The position numbers and the translations under genes were made by a program. From Petunia secreta (lineage: Eukaryota > Streptophyta > Magnoliopsida > Solanales > Solanaceae), in the NCBI GenBank assembly GCA_029990175.1, contig JARKIP010000010.1:43642001-43706000 (forward strand): 64,000 nucleotides of DNA. The letters run 5' to 3'. Below are positions 47,137 through 59,108 of the stretch, piece after piece (the stretch's first letter is position 1; each line of letters starts with the position of its first letter). The notes under the pieces were generated by a model. That model was not told where the DNA came from and made no database searches. It saw nothing but the letters and a program-made list of their open reading frames with translations.

Positions 47137-49517
47137 TGAGACGACCTGAAATCTGGCTAGGCCGTGCGGGCACCCGACATCCTCCCCTAGACCCGTCGGG
47201 TGACCCTTACCAATTAAATTAAGAAAATAAATATAATTCAATTCATAAATAAGAACAAGACTTAGACAAAGCACAGACATACTGATACCTCTAAGCTGTA
47301 CAAAAGAAATTACAGCTGACTACCTGACATACTAGGTTAGGGCTATCCAGACTAGACATCTAAGAGTACAAAAGAAGACAGATACATACTGAAGGGAGCA
47401 AAATGCAATTGAAATAATAATCAATATACTGGTGGCCATCCAGAATAAAAGCTGGCTCACCCTGACAGCTGAAGTCGTCTTCTCTCATTCACAACGTGGC
47501 GAACTCAATCTTGGAGCGAACCTGCCGAAACGAAATAGATAGACAAGAAACAAACAAGGGTGAGTCAAAAGGACTAAATAAGTGGGGCAGATTAGCCACC
47601 TCAAAGAATAGGATAGCTAGCCAGGGAGAAGAAACAGATAAACCAAATATCTCTTATTTAAATTATAAAAAGGTAGAGCCAGATAACAACCGGAAACACG
47701 TATGAAACCATAAACTCAATAAGGAATACGAGTCAGAAATATATCAACAAATAAGCAATGGACATATAAGCAGAACAATAGTTATGTACCACAAGTCTAC
47801 ACAATGATATGATATGAAATGAAATGAGATGAAATGAAATGAAATGAAATGGAATGGAATGATATATGATGCAAAGGGACACATGTGCCAAATGAATGGA
47901 GCGGAATCCTCCTACTCCGAGGGCGGAATCCTCCTACCCTCAATATAATGCAATAGAGCGGAATCCTCCTGCTCCGAGGGCGGAATCCTCCTACCCTCAA
48001 TATGATGCAATGAAGCGGAATCCTCCTGTTTTGAAGGCGGAATCCTCCTACCCTCAATATGATGCAATGGAGCGGAATCCTCCTGCTCCGAGGGCGGAAT
48101 CCTCCTACCCTCAATATGATGCAATGTAATGCATATGACATATAATGCATATGAATGCAATGTCATACAATAATAACCCTTCACCGGTGTGGGACTCTCA
48201 TCGACAGCCAGGAAGTAGATGCCAACTCACATCCAGAGTACAATGCTCAGATCCTCAATGCAATACCAACAACAGGACATAACATATAATATACAACGTA
48301 AATACAAAGCTAAGGCGTAATTAGTACGCCTATCGGCAGCTACACACGTAAGGAACACAAAGAAATGGATATAAACACTTACCTCGTTCCAAAGCTAACA
48401 CTGCTATCCAACAATCGCTTTATCCTTTTGGATTCACCGCCCAAACGATCCTGCTTATTCAATAAGCAGAACATAAATCAAATTAGGCTAAAGGCTTCAT
48501 TCCTCACGTGTTAGGGCAATCCAGTTAGGAACCTGATGCCCTATTTGCATACGTAATATGCAGGCCAGACCTATATACAGGGTTTAAGGTCACATAACCA
48601 AACCCTAAATAAATTACATTTATATGTTGCCCATAATTCACCGAGTACGAATATATAATCAATTCTATTATCGGGGTCCATTTGACCCTTTAAACTATTA
48701 ATTGAACTTATTAAAATAATGTCTAATATTCCAACTTTTATCGTTAAAATATATTCAAATACACGTAATAAACTCAAATAATGCATTAAGATCATTACCT
48801 GAATATTTCGGAGTAAAATTTCTACTTTTCTCCGGCTCTTTTCTCATTTTCTGATATTTTTTTCGTGTTGCTTCTCCCGTTCTCATTTCTGTTCTGTACG
48901 TTTTTAACACTGCTAGGACATATAGCGAAGGGATATAATCCCTTAGTCAGCTCACCGTCATTGACCTTTCTATCTTTCTTTTGTCTTTTCCTTTTCATTT
49001 TATTTTATTTTATTTTATTTTATTTTATTTTCTTTTCTTAACGAAAATTAAAATGGTGCTTTACAATATTCAAAATAATTCCAACTTTTGCATACAAGTT
49101 ATATAAAATATATGTAGCATACTCGATAAGGCGGATCTTAAATCGGGTTCCCAAAACTCAAGATGCGAATTTAAATGAAAAAAGGTCAAATTATTTAACT
49201 TTCGGTATTTTAGCGGAAACTAGCCGAACAACATCGAAATTCACTTTCGAAAGTTCAAAAAATCATAAATAATCATACGAACCCAACGACGCTTTCGGAT
49301 TTTGAATCGGAGCTCATTCGCCAAAACCGAGCTCGAAAATCTTTATTTAATATTTATCGACAATAAAAACTGAAATCTTCTTCCAATACGTACCAAACGA
49401 GGTATGATTTAGCTCAAATTTTACAGACAAGTCCTAATGGACCTTACAAATATTTTATTATTATTCACACGCCAATCGGAGTCCTAACTTCCGAAACTAC
49501 TGACCGAGGTCGTTTCA
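47137..49517 (-). repeat. LTR 3 of the array
   Basis: 2381 bp, the 5' LTR of the rightmost unit in minus orientation. It carries (TTTTA)n at 48996-49030 and the conserved AAGGGAT-ATA-ATCCCTT inverted repeat near 48927. Confidence 0.85.
47901..48128 (-). repeat. 57-bp minisatellite in LTR 3, 4 units
   Basis: Same unit as in LTR 1 and LTR 2, four copies. Preceded by a (GAAAT)n / (GGAAT)n run at 47815-47860. Confidence 0.9.
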
Positions 49518-49551
49518 GTTACCTTTGCTCTATACCAAATCGAACGACCCC
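49518..49551. mobile_element. Tourist-like MITE, copy 2, right end
   Basis: 34 bp ending GAACGACCCC, inverted against GGGGTCATTC at 34882, followed by TTA (49552-49554) that pairs with TTA at 34879-34881. Without the array the MITE is 539 bp. On the minus strand the Helitron protein reads into TAA on one side and out of TAA on the other. Confidence 0.75.
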
Positions 49552-49554
49552 TTA

Positions 49555-51295
49555 GATATTTATTACGCTCATGCATCAAAAGCAAAATATGAGCATGCGA
49601 CAACCCTTGCTTTTGGAATTCAATTGTAAAAATTACTGCATATTATATCAAAAAGTATTAGATAAATAGTTTGTTTGAATATATATTAAAAAATTTATCT
49701 TATCCCAAATTGGAACTTTTTTTTTTTAAAATTATTATTTAAGAAGTTGATATGGGTACCCGATTTTACTTCTCCAAAAACCTGATGCCTCGCAAGTCCT
49801 TTATTAACTGATCCAATGTGACTTTGAAAACCATACTTAAAATGTCCGGACGATCCTCAGGATTTAATCTCCTATTCTCAACAAATCAACGTATCACAAG
49901 CCACATAGGGTTTCGAGTGAATGTGATAAAAAGATCCGGATACCAAACCCATTTGCATATTGCTGTAGCATCTTGATAATTTTTAATCATGTATCGTGCA
50001 CCACCTATGAAGCTAGACGGTAGAATTACTCTTTGCCCAAGAGAAGAAGGATTAGTATTTCCATGCAAAATAGCATCTGCCAACACCTTATACATATCAG
50101 CTGTCACCTGTTTCTGATGAATTCTGATATGCCTCAATCGAGAAGCTTCGATCATTGTATATCCATCAACTAAGAATTGTTCAGATAATCTTATAGAAGA
50201 CACAATTATCCTTCATTTCTTGAACTTTTTAAGAAAAATATTCTCGCATGATTATAAATTCTCTTCCTCTAGCTGATCCATCATTCAAAATTAAAAGGAA
50301 TATCTTCTCTATATTCATCTTCACCATATGGAAAAGAAAAGGATATTGCAAACCCAAATAGACAGCATTTAATTCATTTAGTCTTTGCAGCTGCCTGGAT
50401 TGTGTTGCAATAATGATATTCCTATCACCTCTTGATAATTCAAAATCTCTAACCATTAAAGCAACAGCCTCTGAAACTGTCGGCAGTTTGTATCTTCTTC
50501 CATCATTGTTCCTTTTCCCTATCAATCTGAGTCTAACATTGGGACTTGCATTTTGTTGAAATTTATCTCTTACCATTCTAAATGTCTTAACTAGAATATT
50601 GTGGTCATCAAACATTTGGTTCTGATCAGCAACAATCTCAGCATGAAGTTTGTTTACATTTTGACCATGGCTGCGGACAAAAATTTATGTTGAATTATTA
50701 AAATTGTGTTGTGATTTGAAATATTAATTACATGTAATTATCATTTTTAGGAATTGTAAAATACTAACCTCGCATTATGAGTACTGTTTTCCACTTCATG
50801 TTTTGTATCATATATATATAATTGCACAAACTTTGGGTCGGATTCCTCATGAGGCAATAAACTTTCAATCACATGATAATTTTGGCCAAGCAATCTGAAT
50901 GTTATCGGTCCCCTTGTTTGGTTTACAGAGACATCAAGTTTTCCCCTATTGATGTAAATGAGAATATTGAATTATAAATCCTAATATTCTCTCGAAAATG
51001 GTCACTCTTATGACCTGCGTAAAACAAGAGTTGAAAAGTTATGAACATACATATGAATTGTGAATTCACATAAGAATAAAATTAATATCGATATTTCACC
51101 CGACCTGGTACAAACAAAACTTTTTTTAAAATTTGAAGAGGCTCATTTGGATCTGGCAACTTTATATTTCTACGGAGACAACATAAAGAGACTTTCGGTC
51201 TTTTAGAATTATAGTGCTTGCCAATTTTTTCGCATGAAAAACATGCCCATATTTTTTACATTCATAAGTAGGATTTTCGATATTCCAATACTCTA
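49555..51295 (-). pseudogene. Helitron Rep, N-terminal part (broken)
   Basis: Read downward from 51295: YWNIENPTYECKKYGHVFHA (zinc-finger-like start), KLPDPNEPLQILKKVLF, broken frames including a HVIESLLPHEESDPKF-like stretch near 50,850, then the 50229-50615 frame, then SSFIGGARYMIKNYQDATAI and YPDLFITFTRNP (about 49,900-50,030), RPDILSMVFK, and finally IEFQKQGLSHAHILLLM with the His-Ala-His catalytic pair at 49589-49597. It continues at 34881 after the MITE and array. The protein start lies beyond the LINE and chromovirus, outside the window. Confidence 0.85.
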
Positions 51296-51588
51296 CAACA
51301 ACAACATCAACAACATACCCAGTATGCTCCCACAAGTGGGGTCTGGGGAGGGTGAGATGTACGCAGACTTTACCTCCACCAAGGTAAAGAGGATGTTTTT
51401 AGGAGACCCTCGACAAACGAAAACAATATAATGGAAATATGACTGAACAAATCAAGCGGTGAATAACATGTTACAGGAAGTGTTGATATAAACTAATAAT
51501 TACTCAAGAAAAAAAAACACTAATAATATCAATGCAGAATATGATAAAAATAGCCTATACCATATGATAGATAACCCTCAATTTCTAT

Positions 51589-53730
51589 CTAACCTTCTAC
51601 CCTAGTCTTTGACCTCCACATACTCCTATCTAATGTCACGTCCTCGGTAATCTGGAGGTGAGCTAAATCTTTTCTAATAACCTCGTCCCAAGTCTTCTGC
51701 GGTCTACCTCTACCTCTTCGTAGACACATGACTGCCAACGTCTCATACCTCTTCATTGGTGCATCCGTGCACTTCCTTTTAATATCCCCAAACCAACTCA
51801 GCCTTGCTTCCCGCATCTTGTCCACACTGAGGCCACTCCCACCTTGTCCCGAATGACTTAATTCTTAATTTTATCTTTCTTTGTATGCCCACACATCCAC
51901 CTGAGCATCTTCATTTCGGCGACTTGCATCTTCTGGATGTGGGTGTTCTTGACTGGCCAACACTCAGCCCCATACAACATGGCTGGTCTTACAGCTACTT
52001 TATAGAACTTACCCTTAAGTCTAGGAGGAACTTTTTTATCATATAAGACACCAGAAGCAGCCTTCCATTTCATCCAACCTGCTCATATATGATGAGTGAC
52101 ATCACCGTCAATCTCGCCATCCCTTTGGAGTATTGACCTAATATACTTGAAACTCCCTTTCTTGGGGATAACTTGTCCATAAAGCATTACTTCCACCTCT
52201 GGCTCAGGCACTGCATCACTAAACTTGCACTCCATATATTCTATTTTCGTCTTGCTCAGCCTGAAACCTTTAGACTCTAAAGTCTGCCTCCAAACTTCCA
52301 GCTTGTCATTAACACCGCTACATGTCTCATCGACCAAAATAATGTCATCTGCAAATAGCATACACCATGGTATCTTCCCTTGAATACTTCGAGTTATTTC
52401 ATCCATCACAAGAGCAAATAAGAATAGGCTAAGCGTTAAACCCTGGTGTAACCCCATCTCAACCGGGAAATGGCCTGAGTCCCTTTCCACCGTCCTTACC
52501 CAGGTCTTGGAGCCATCGTACATGTCCTTAATTGCCCTAATGTATGCCACATGAACACCTTTGGACTCCAAACATTTCTACAAGACCTCCATAGAGACTT
52601 TATCGTACGCCTTCTCTAGGTCAATAAACACCATATGTAAGTTCCTTTTCTTATCCCTATACTACTCCACCAACCTTCGCAAGAGGTGGATCGCCTCCGT
52701 AGTCGATCTTCCAGGCATGAATCTGAGTTTGTTCTCAGAGATAGATACATCACTCCTCATCCTTCTCTTGACAACCCTTTCCCAGACTTTCATAGTATGG
52801 CTTAGCAGTTTGATACCCCTATAGTTATTACAATTATGAAAATCCATTTTGTTCTTGTAAAATGGTATCATGGTACTCCATCTCCATTCTTTGGGCATCT
52901 TAGCTGTCTAAAAGATGACATTAAACAACATAGTCAGCCACAACATACTTACTATGCATGCGGTCTTCCAAAACTCCACAGGGATCTCATCCGGTCCTGT
53001 CTCTCAACCCCCTCACATATTACGAACCACCTCCTTAACCTCTTCCAACTGAATACACTTGCAATCACCATAAGAATGACGGCCCTCCAAGTTCTCTAAA
53101 TGACCTAACACAATACTCCTGTCTCCTTCTTCATTTAAGAGTTTATGGAAGTATATTTGCCATCTCTGTTTGATGAGAGCCTCATCCACTAGTACCATAC
53201 CATCATCTTCTTCAATTCACCTCACTTGGTCTAGGTCGCTTGCCCGCCTCTCTCTCACCTTGGCAAGCCTATACAGCTTTTTCTCCCCATCTTTGTCCGC
53301 AGTCTCCTTGTACAGGCACTCGAAAGCTACCGTTTTGGCTTCAGTAACTGCTAACTTCGCTTCCTTTCTCTATTCGTCCTTTTTTCCTCCTCATCTTTAC
53401 TCTCTAGGAACTTCACGTAAGCAATATTCTTGGCCTCCACCTTTCTTTGGACCTCTTTATTCCACCACCAGTCCCCTTTCTGTCTACTGGTCCTATCCTT
53501 GGAGACTCATAGCACCTCTCTGGCAGCTCCCGTTATACAACCAGTTGCCCTAGTCCACATACTGTTCGTATCTCCTTCACTCTCCCAAGTCCCCATAGCT
53601 ATCAGCTTCTCCCCCCAACTCCTGGATTTTGTCACTCATCAAAGCACCCCTCTTAATTCTGGGCCGCTCGACCAAGGCCCTCTTTTTCCTCTTCCATGCG
53701 ATGTTAAGATCCAAAATCAGGAGCTTATGT
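51589..53730 (-). pseudogene. LINE reverse transcriptase and C-terminal region (broken)
   Basis: In order on the minus strand: a linker (53013-53198), the RT fingers (WRWSTMIPFYKNK, NCNNYRGIKLLSH, FMPGRSTTEAIHLLRRL at 52662-52898), the palm with MLFADDIILVDETCSG (52083-52571; F-A-D-D is the catalytic motif), then RPAMLYGAECWPVK and LRWMCGHTKKDKI (51858-52073), and LSWFGDIKRK...RGRGRPQKTW (51589-51825). Several frame shifts and stops separate these, so it is inactive. The enzyme would perform target-primed reverse transcription in the nucleus. Confidence 0.9.
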
Positions 53731-53734
53731 TGGG

Positions 53735-54189
53735 TTACAAGGTCCTTACTCGGGATAACCTTACAATCCCTACATAAACCTTTATCACTCCTCCTAAGAA
53801 GAATTCGATTTGAGTTCTTGCCCTCGAACTACGAAAGGTAATCAAATGCTCATGCTTTTTCGAAAACCCCGAGTTGGCTATTGACAAATCAAAGGCCTTC
53901 GCTAAATCCAAAAGGGAAAGTCCTTCTTTATTCCTATCGTCAAAACCATGGCCCCCGTGAACCTCTCCATATCCCCTCGAAGTTGCCCCAATGTGACCAT
54001 TGAAATCTCCACCTATAAATATCTTCTTAGCGGCATGGATACTTCGAACTACCTCGCCTGACTCCTCCCAAAAGCGCTTTTTAACCTCCTCGTCCAAGCG
54101 CGCCTGAGGAGAGTAAGCACTAATTATGTTAAACGTGATCCCTTTCATGACAAGCTTAATAACCAACATCCTGTTATTCACTCGCCTAA
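53735..54189 (-). pseudogene. LINE endonuclease, C-terminal part
   Basis: The 148-residue frame contains ISAYSPQARLDEEVKKRFWE and IGGDFNGHIGATSRGYGEVH, the D-F-N-G-H motif of the apurinic-type endonuclease/phosphatase fold in plant LINEs. The N-terminal half is missing at the chromovirus junction, and the final Asp-His motif region is changed (QIEFFLGG in place of the usual D-x-F-L). Confidence 0.85.
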
Positions 54190-55770
54190 AGTAACGACCT
54201 CAAATAGTCGTTTTGGGAATTGGGACCTCGATTTGCGTGTCGATAATCCCAAAAGCTCCGTAAGGTCCATTATGACATGCCTGAAATTTTTTAGCTAAAA
54301 CGAACTTTGTTAGATAGGTATCGGAGAAAGACATCCGTTTCGGATATTCATTAAGGCTAAAAGAGGTTTCGGAGCTCGATTTGAGCAAATGAGCTCTGAT
54401 AAGAAATCTGAAAGTTGCGTTAGGTTCGTATGGTAATTTATGACCTGTAGCAACCTTCAGAAGTGAAAACGGACCTCGTTTGATAGGACTTTTGATAAAG
54501 TCTCAGTTGCGGAAGTTTAAAAAGGTTAAAAGAGGTTTTCGAGCTCGATTTGAGTAAATGAACTCCGATGAGAGATCTGAGGTTCCGTTAGGTTCGTATC
54601 GTCATTTATGACTTGTAGCAACTTTCGAATTTGGATTCCGGGGTCGTTTGATTAAAATTCTCTATTTTGGCGAAAGTCGAAATTTGACCCTTTCCCGTGG
54701 GACCCACTTTTTGAGTTCTAGAGATCCGAATTGAGTTCCGTCTTAACGAGCATGTCACACAAGTCTTGTATGACTTGTGTACAAAATTTGGGGTCATTCC
54801 GAGCTTCGTAGGGTCCCGTTTGGACCCAAAAACTGTGGCTGACCTGGTGCGAAGCCAAAAAGCTGCTGAAATCTGTTTTTTTACTGTTCAGCCGGAAAGA
54901 AATCAATTTTTCAGATCAATCCATAAGGAATTAGAAAAATCTTTAAACATGAAAGTTGTAGCTCTTTGAGCTGTGGTTCTAATGCCATGAATTTCGTATC
55001 ATTTGGACATTTGTACGAAAAGTTATGTGTATTTTACCGAAAGCTGTCCAGTGAGGTACAATTTGGACAGCATGTGGTACAACTCTTTAAAGCTGCGGGC
55101 TGCTATATATTCTAGGGCGGGCATTCATTTTTATTTTCATGTTTTGAGCTTCTAAAAGTGATTCCAAGGGGAATTTGAAGTACCAAAATCATTCCTAAAC
55201 ACAAGGTAACTATTCTTACCCATTTTTAACGCTTTAATCCGAGGATCAAAGTGACGATCCTTGGAAAGAGGGTTTGAACCCTAGATTTGTGAAATGGGAA
55301 AAATGACCGAGTTGGACTCGGGTATGTACAATAATGATACTTTTGGACTCGTGGGAGTATGGGGAGTCCGGAAACATAAATTTTACGGGTTTTTGTGTAC
55401 GTCCGACCCGGGGGGTATTTTGGTAAATTGTCTCTTAAATTGCGTAAGGGCTTAGAATCCTTTCCTCACATGCTTACGAATGCGACACTATTTCTTTGGC
55501 TCAGAGAGGAGTCTTACGAAGGCACATCGTTTGGGAAAGGAGGTCGTTCCTTAGCCACTTGAGCCGATTTTGAGGTAAGTGAGACTTGACCTCTATTTTA
55601 CTTGCGGATAAGATTTAATCTTGCTAAGTAAGATGTCGAGTAATTAATTGACTAGCATTGTCTAGTAGATAGTATTATGTACTACTCGTTATATTTACAC
55701 AAAAAGGAGAAAGCACAAACGTGACTTGTGTATAGTCGATGTTGTGTGCCGGTGTATTATTGATATGCTC

Positions 55771-55960
55771 TAGGGACAGAGGCCGGTGGTGCGTTATGAC
55801 CTAGAAGCGAAATTCTATCTAGGGACAGAGGCCGGTGGTGCGTTATGACCTAGTTGTGGAGACTTATAGGGACAGAGGCTTGTGGTGCGTTATGACCTAT
55901 AAGTAAAGTTGTTTATAGGGACAGAGGCCTGTGGCGCGTTATGACCTATAAACAAAGCCA
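55771..55960 (+). repeat. About 49-bp tandem repeat in the 5' LTR, 4 units
   Basis: Units start TAGGGACAGAGG at 55771, 55820, 55866 and 55916, and continue with GTGGTGCGTTATGACCTA. The same array is in the 3' LTR at about 63,588-63,775. Confidence 0.9.
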
Positions 55961-56465
55961 CACAGGGTGTGTGCTTATGCTATGTGCTAGGTATATCATT
56001 ACCTATGTGGTATGCGAGATATATCATCGCCATGCTGTGTGTTAATTTATTACTGCTTATGCCATAGTATCAATATAATATTGTATATGCTGCCTATATT
56101 ATGTATCTTGATATTATTGACTATGTTATGTATTCGCGTATTATTGCTTGTGTTGTTGTATAATTATATTATCATATGTAATGTTTATGGGTTACTGTAA
56201 AGGTGTGGATTGTACTTTCGTTATCTGCTTATGCATTATCAAAGACTTGTCCCGAAAGGGTAGTTTAGTGGGCCTGTCGATGATCTTACTGGGCTTTGGC
56301 TCATAACTTACTGTTTTAAATGTGCAGATCCTTCTACTAGTCAGACAGCTGGACTTATCTGATCCGTTCGAGGCTGTGACTATTTTTGCTTGAGGTGAGC
56401 CAACCGCATGGTTCGCGGTGGCATACCGTCTGATCCACCTTAGTGTTTAGTCGCTTCCTACATCT

Positions 56466-56466
<1 letters not shown>

Positions 56467-56502
<36 letters not shown>
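56467..56502 (+). repeat. (AT)n microsatellite near the end of the 5' LTR
   Basis: About 18 TA units in a row. The corresponding site of the 3' LTR is outside the window. Confidence 0.9.
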
Positions 56503-56504
<2 letters not shown>

Positions 56505-56683
56505 GATGTCAGAATTCGTAGATGCTCTATTGACACTGTATTTCGGGTGGATGTTTACACCTATATTTTATTGAAATATTTCTATCTAAATTATCATTAT
56601 GAGTCAGTTTAATTATTTGTGGTTCGCCTAAGGATGTAACACTTAGGTGCCATCACGGCCCCGAAAATTGGATCGTGACAAAT

Positions 56684-56696
56684 TGGTATCAGAGCC
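56684..56696 (+). other. Primer-binding site, initiator-Met tRNA type
   Basis: TGGTATCAGAGCC, three bases after the 5' LTR. It is complementary to the 3' end of plant initiator methionine tRNA. Confidence 0.95.
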
Positions 56697-56891
56697 CTAG
56701 GTTGTAAGTCGAGTCTTAGGGAGTCAATGGAGCAGTGTCCGAGCAGAGTCTTGTTTATGGGTATGTTGTCGACCATACTTATAAGCGAGAGGCTGCAAAG
56801 GCATTTTAGGAAGAGTTGTTTCCCTTCATTTCATCTCTTCTCGTGCTATGATGCTTACATAGGTGCTAATCCTTTAATGTGATTATGACAG

Positions 56892-59108
56892 ATGGTGAGA
56901 ACGAGATCGTCCTCTGCTTCCGGAGCTGGTGACGCACCGACTGAGTCGGTCCGTGGGAGAGCTGTGCGTAGCACACGGACTGGTGCGCGGGCACCTACTC
57001 AGCCGAGAGCGGCTACTACCAGAGCTTCTGTGGGCAGACCTCCTGCTGCCAGACAGACTAGTACAGTGCCACCGGTGTCTTCTGAGATACTCGTCGCACA
57101 TGTCCCATCGACTATGCCTTCTCTTGTGCCGGGTACAACGGTATCTATTTCTGCAGATGTTCTATTGCGGATGATGGGCATGCTTGGATCTCAGGCCTCG
57201 CTTATGGGCGATATGCCAGTACCTTCTGCGGTACCCCAGCTAGTTACTCCAGCTATGAGTACGCCGACTCCTGAGGCTACTCCGGTGATTCCTCAGTCTA
57301 CTCCAGTTATTAGTCCTATTGCTCAGCCTTCCACTTTGGCTCCTCAGTCGGGTATTCAGTCGGGTCATTCTATTCCTGCTCTTTCTATGAGTGACGAGGA
57401 GGTAGCTCGGAGGATTGAGTCCTTCATGAAGCTCAAGCCTCCCGAGTTCGATGGTACCCCAGCTACTTGCACTGCCCAGAGGTATATTCAGAAATATGAG
57501 AAGATATTTTCTGTATTGGGTACTAGGGACACCCTTGGGGTGAGATGTGCTTCTTTCCGTTTGTCCGGTGATGCCGAGACTTGGTGGTCTTCTATGATGA
57601 GACAGAGGTCGAGTGATCTTCCTCCCTTGACTTGGACCGAGTTCGTTGCTATGTTTATGAGTAGATTTGTGCCTCAGAGTCATCTTGATGCCCAGAGACG
57701 CGAGTTTGAGTTGTTGAGACAGGGAGGCATGTCCGTGACTGCTTATGATACCAGATTTTTAGAGTTATCTCAGTATGCGCCTGCTATGGTTATGCTGGAG
57801 AGAGACAAGGTTCTTAGATTTGTTGAGGGTCTTCACCCTCGTCTTCAGGTTGCTGTTGCCTCACATATTGGCAACAAGTCTTATTATGATGTGGTTGATA
57901 TTGCGAGGCGTATGGAGAACATTCATGCTAGAGCAGATGCAGAGAGGGCGAGCAAGAGGGTGCGATATTCTGGTACTTCTGGTGGCCCCTCACATGGTGG
58001 CCAGAGTTTTCGTGGTCATACTCAGCCTAGGCTTCCCCAGGCCGCTGCTTTACCATCTCAGGGTACTTCGTCGGGTGTTCAGAGGCCTCAGTCGTCTCAG
58101 AGGCGTGGGGATTCATCTCAGTCTGTTCCACCTGTTTGTGGGAGATGCCGTCAGAGGCACTATGGGAGGTACAGGCCCGGAGGTGGACGTGGAGGAGGCG
58201 GTAGTAAGGCTTGTTACCAGTGTGGGGATCCCAGGCACTTTGTTAGGGATTGCCTCTATGTTACTTCATCTGGACCTACCTCCGCGGGACATCAGAGTTC
58301 TGCTGCTATGGTTCGGTCTTCTCCTCAGGCAGCTAGGCCTGTCACTCAGGTTCCTCCTAGGCAGCCGGTTCAGAGAGCTCCTGGTCCTGGAGGTTCAGCT
58401 CAGGTTTTTGCTATGACACGCCAGGATGCCGAGGCATCCAATGATGTGATCACAGGTACTCTTTCTGTTTGTGGCTGCAGTGCCTTTGCCCTTATAGATC
58501 CGGGATCTACTTTCTCTTATGTGTCTCCTGGATTTTCACCTTGCTTGAGCAAGGATCTGGTTTTTATTGATGCTCCATTTATGGTGGCAATGCCTGTCGG
58601 AGATCCTATATGTGTAGATAAAGGGTATCGGGAGTGTGTGATTTCTATTTGTGGTGTTGAGTCTCTAGTAGACTTGATGTTGCTAGATATGGTGGAATTT
58701 GATGTGATCATGGGCATGGATTGGTTGGCATCCTCTCACGCGACGTTGGATTTCCATGCCAAGTCCGTGACTATAGGTTTCGAAGGTGAGCCTAAGGCTA
58801 TTTGGAAGGGTTCCAGGTCTTCTCCGAGGAACAAGATCATATCATTCATGAAGGCTCAGAAGATGATAGCTCGCGGGTGCGGAGGGTATATTGCTTCTAT
58901 TCGAGGTGTTCGAGTGGAGGAGGTATCTATTGATCGAGTACCGGTAGTATGCGAGTATCCGGAGGTCTTTCCGGATGACTTGCCGGGTTTGCCTCCTATG
59001 CGGGAGATTGAGTTCTGTATTGATATATTGCCAGGTACTCAGCCTAAATCTATTCCTCCATATCGTATGGCTCCTGCTGAGTTGAGGGAATTGAAGGAGC
59101 AAATTTAA
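56892..59108 (+). pseudogene. Chromovirus Gag, protease and start of RT
   Basis: 738 residues from ATG 56892. A Ser/Thr/Pro-rich leader precedes the gag core at about residues 170-330 (KPPEFDGT, SFRLSGDAETWW, FVPQSHLDAQRREFELLRQG), the zinc knuckle C-x2-C-x4-H-x4-C (CYQCGDPRHFVRDC, about 440-453), and the protease (FALIDPGSTFSYVS, about 530-545, with D-P-G instead of the usual D-S/T-G, and VIMGMDWLASSHA). It then enters RT (PYRMAPAELRELKEQ). It stops at TAA 59106-59108, where related proteins usually have Gln, and the same frame goes on as RT. The upstream leader 56697-56891 has no long ORF. Confidence 0.9.

Larger units (their letters stand above)
35387..49517 (-). mobile_element. Gypsy LTR array: LTR-internal-LTR-internal-LTR
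   Basis: Three related LTRs (35387-37840, 41786-44338, 47137-49517), all minus orientation, alternate with two internal segments (37841-41785 and 44339-47136). Each internal segment has an initiator-Met primer site next to its right-hand LTR and a polypurine tract (AAGTGGAGGAGAA, minus strand) next to its left-hand LTR. Sharing the middle LTR implies unequal recombination or tandem insertion. The outer flanks (GTATT and GTTAC) are not a target duplication. Gag is decayed and pol is nearly absent, so the units are non-autonomous. Confidence 0.85.
51296..54189 (-). mobile_element. RTE-type LINE, 5' part displaced by the chromovirus
   Basis: The 3' end is (CAA)n on the plus strand, TTG repeats on the minus strand (51296-51315), preceded by AGACCCCACTTGTGGGA and GTCTGCGTACATCTCACCC. 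This is a tail shared by plant RTE LINEs and TS-type SINEs. Upstream comes a 3' UTR of about 290 bp, then reverse transcriptase and endonuclease. The element is cut at 54189 by the chromovirus LTR, so its beginning should lie beyond the window's right edge. It is inserted in the Helitron Rep gene. Confidence 0.85.
54190..56680 (+). repeat. 5' LTR of the chromovirus
   Basis: 2491 bp; the first bases (AGTAACGACCTC) correspond to TGTAACGTCCTC at 62007, so the TG end is mutated. Ends GATCGTGACA. A TATA candidate, CTATATATT, lies at about 55101. Contains the 49-bp tandem repeat and an AT microsatellite. Confidence 0.9.

Noticed and set aside
35382..49522. Target duplication around the gypsy array
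   Set aside because: GTATT and GTTAC agree in only the first two bases, which does not support a simple 5-bp duplication.
53170..53777. Plus-strand ORFs opposite the LINE
   Set aside because: Shadows of the minus-strand LINE coding sequence, whose RT and endonuclease motifs are clear.
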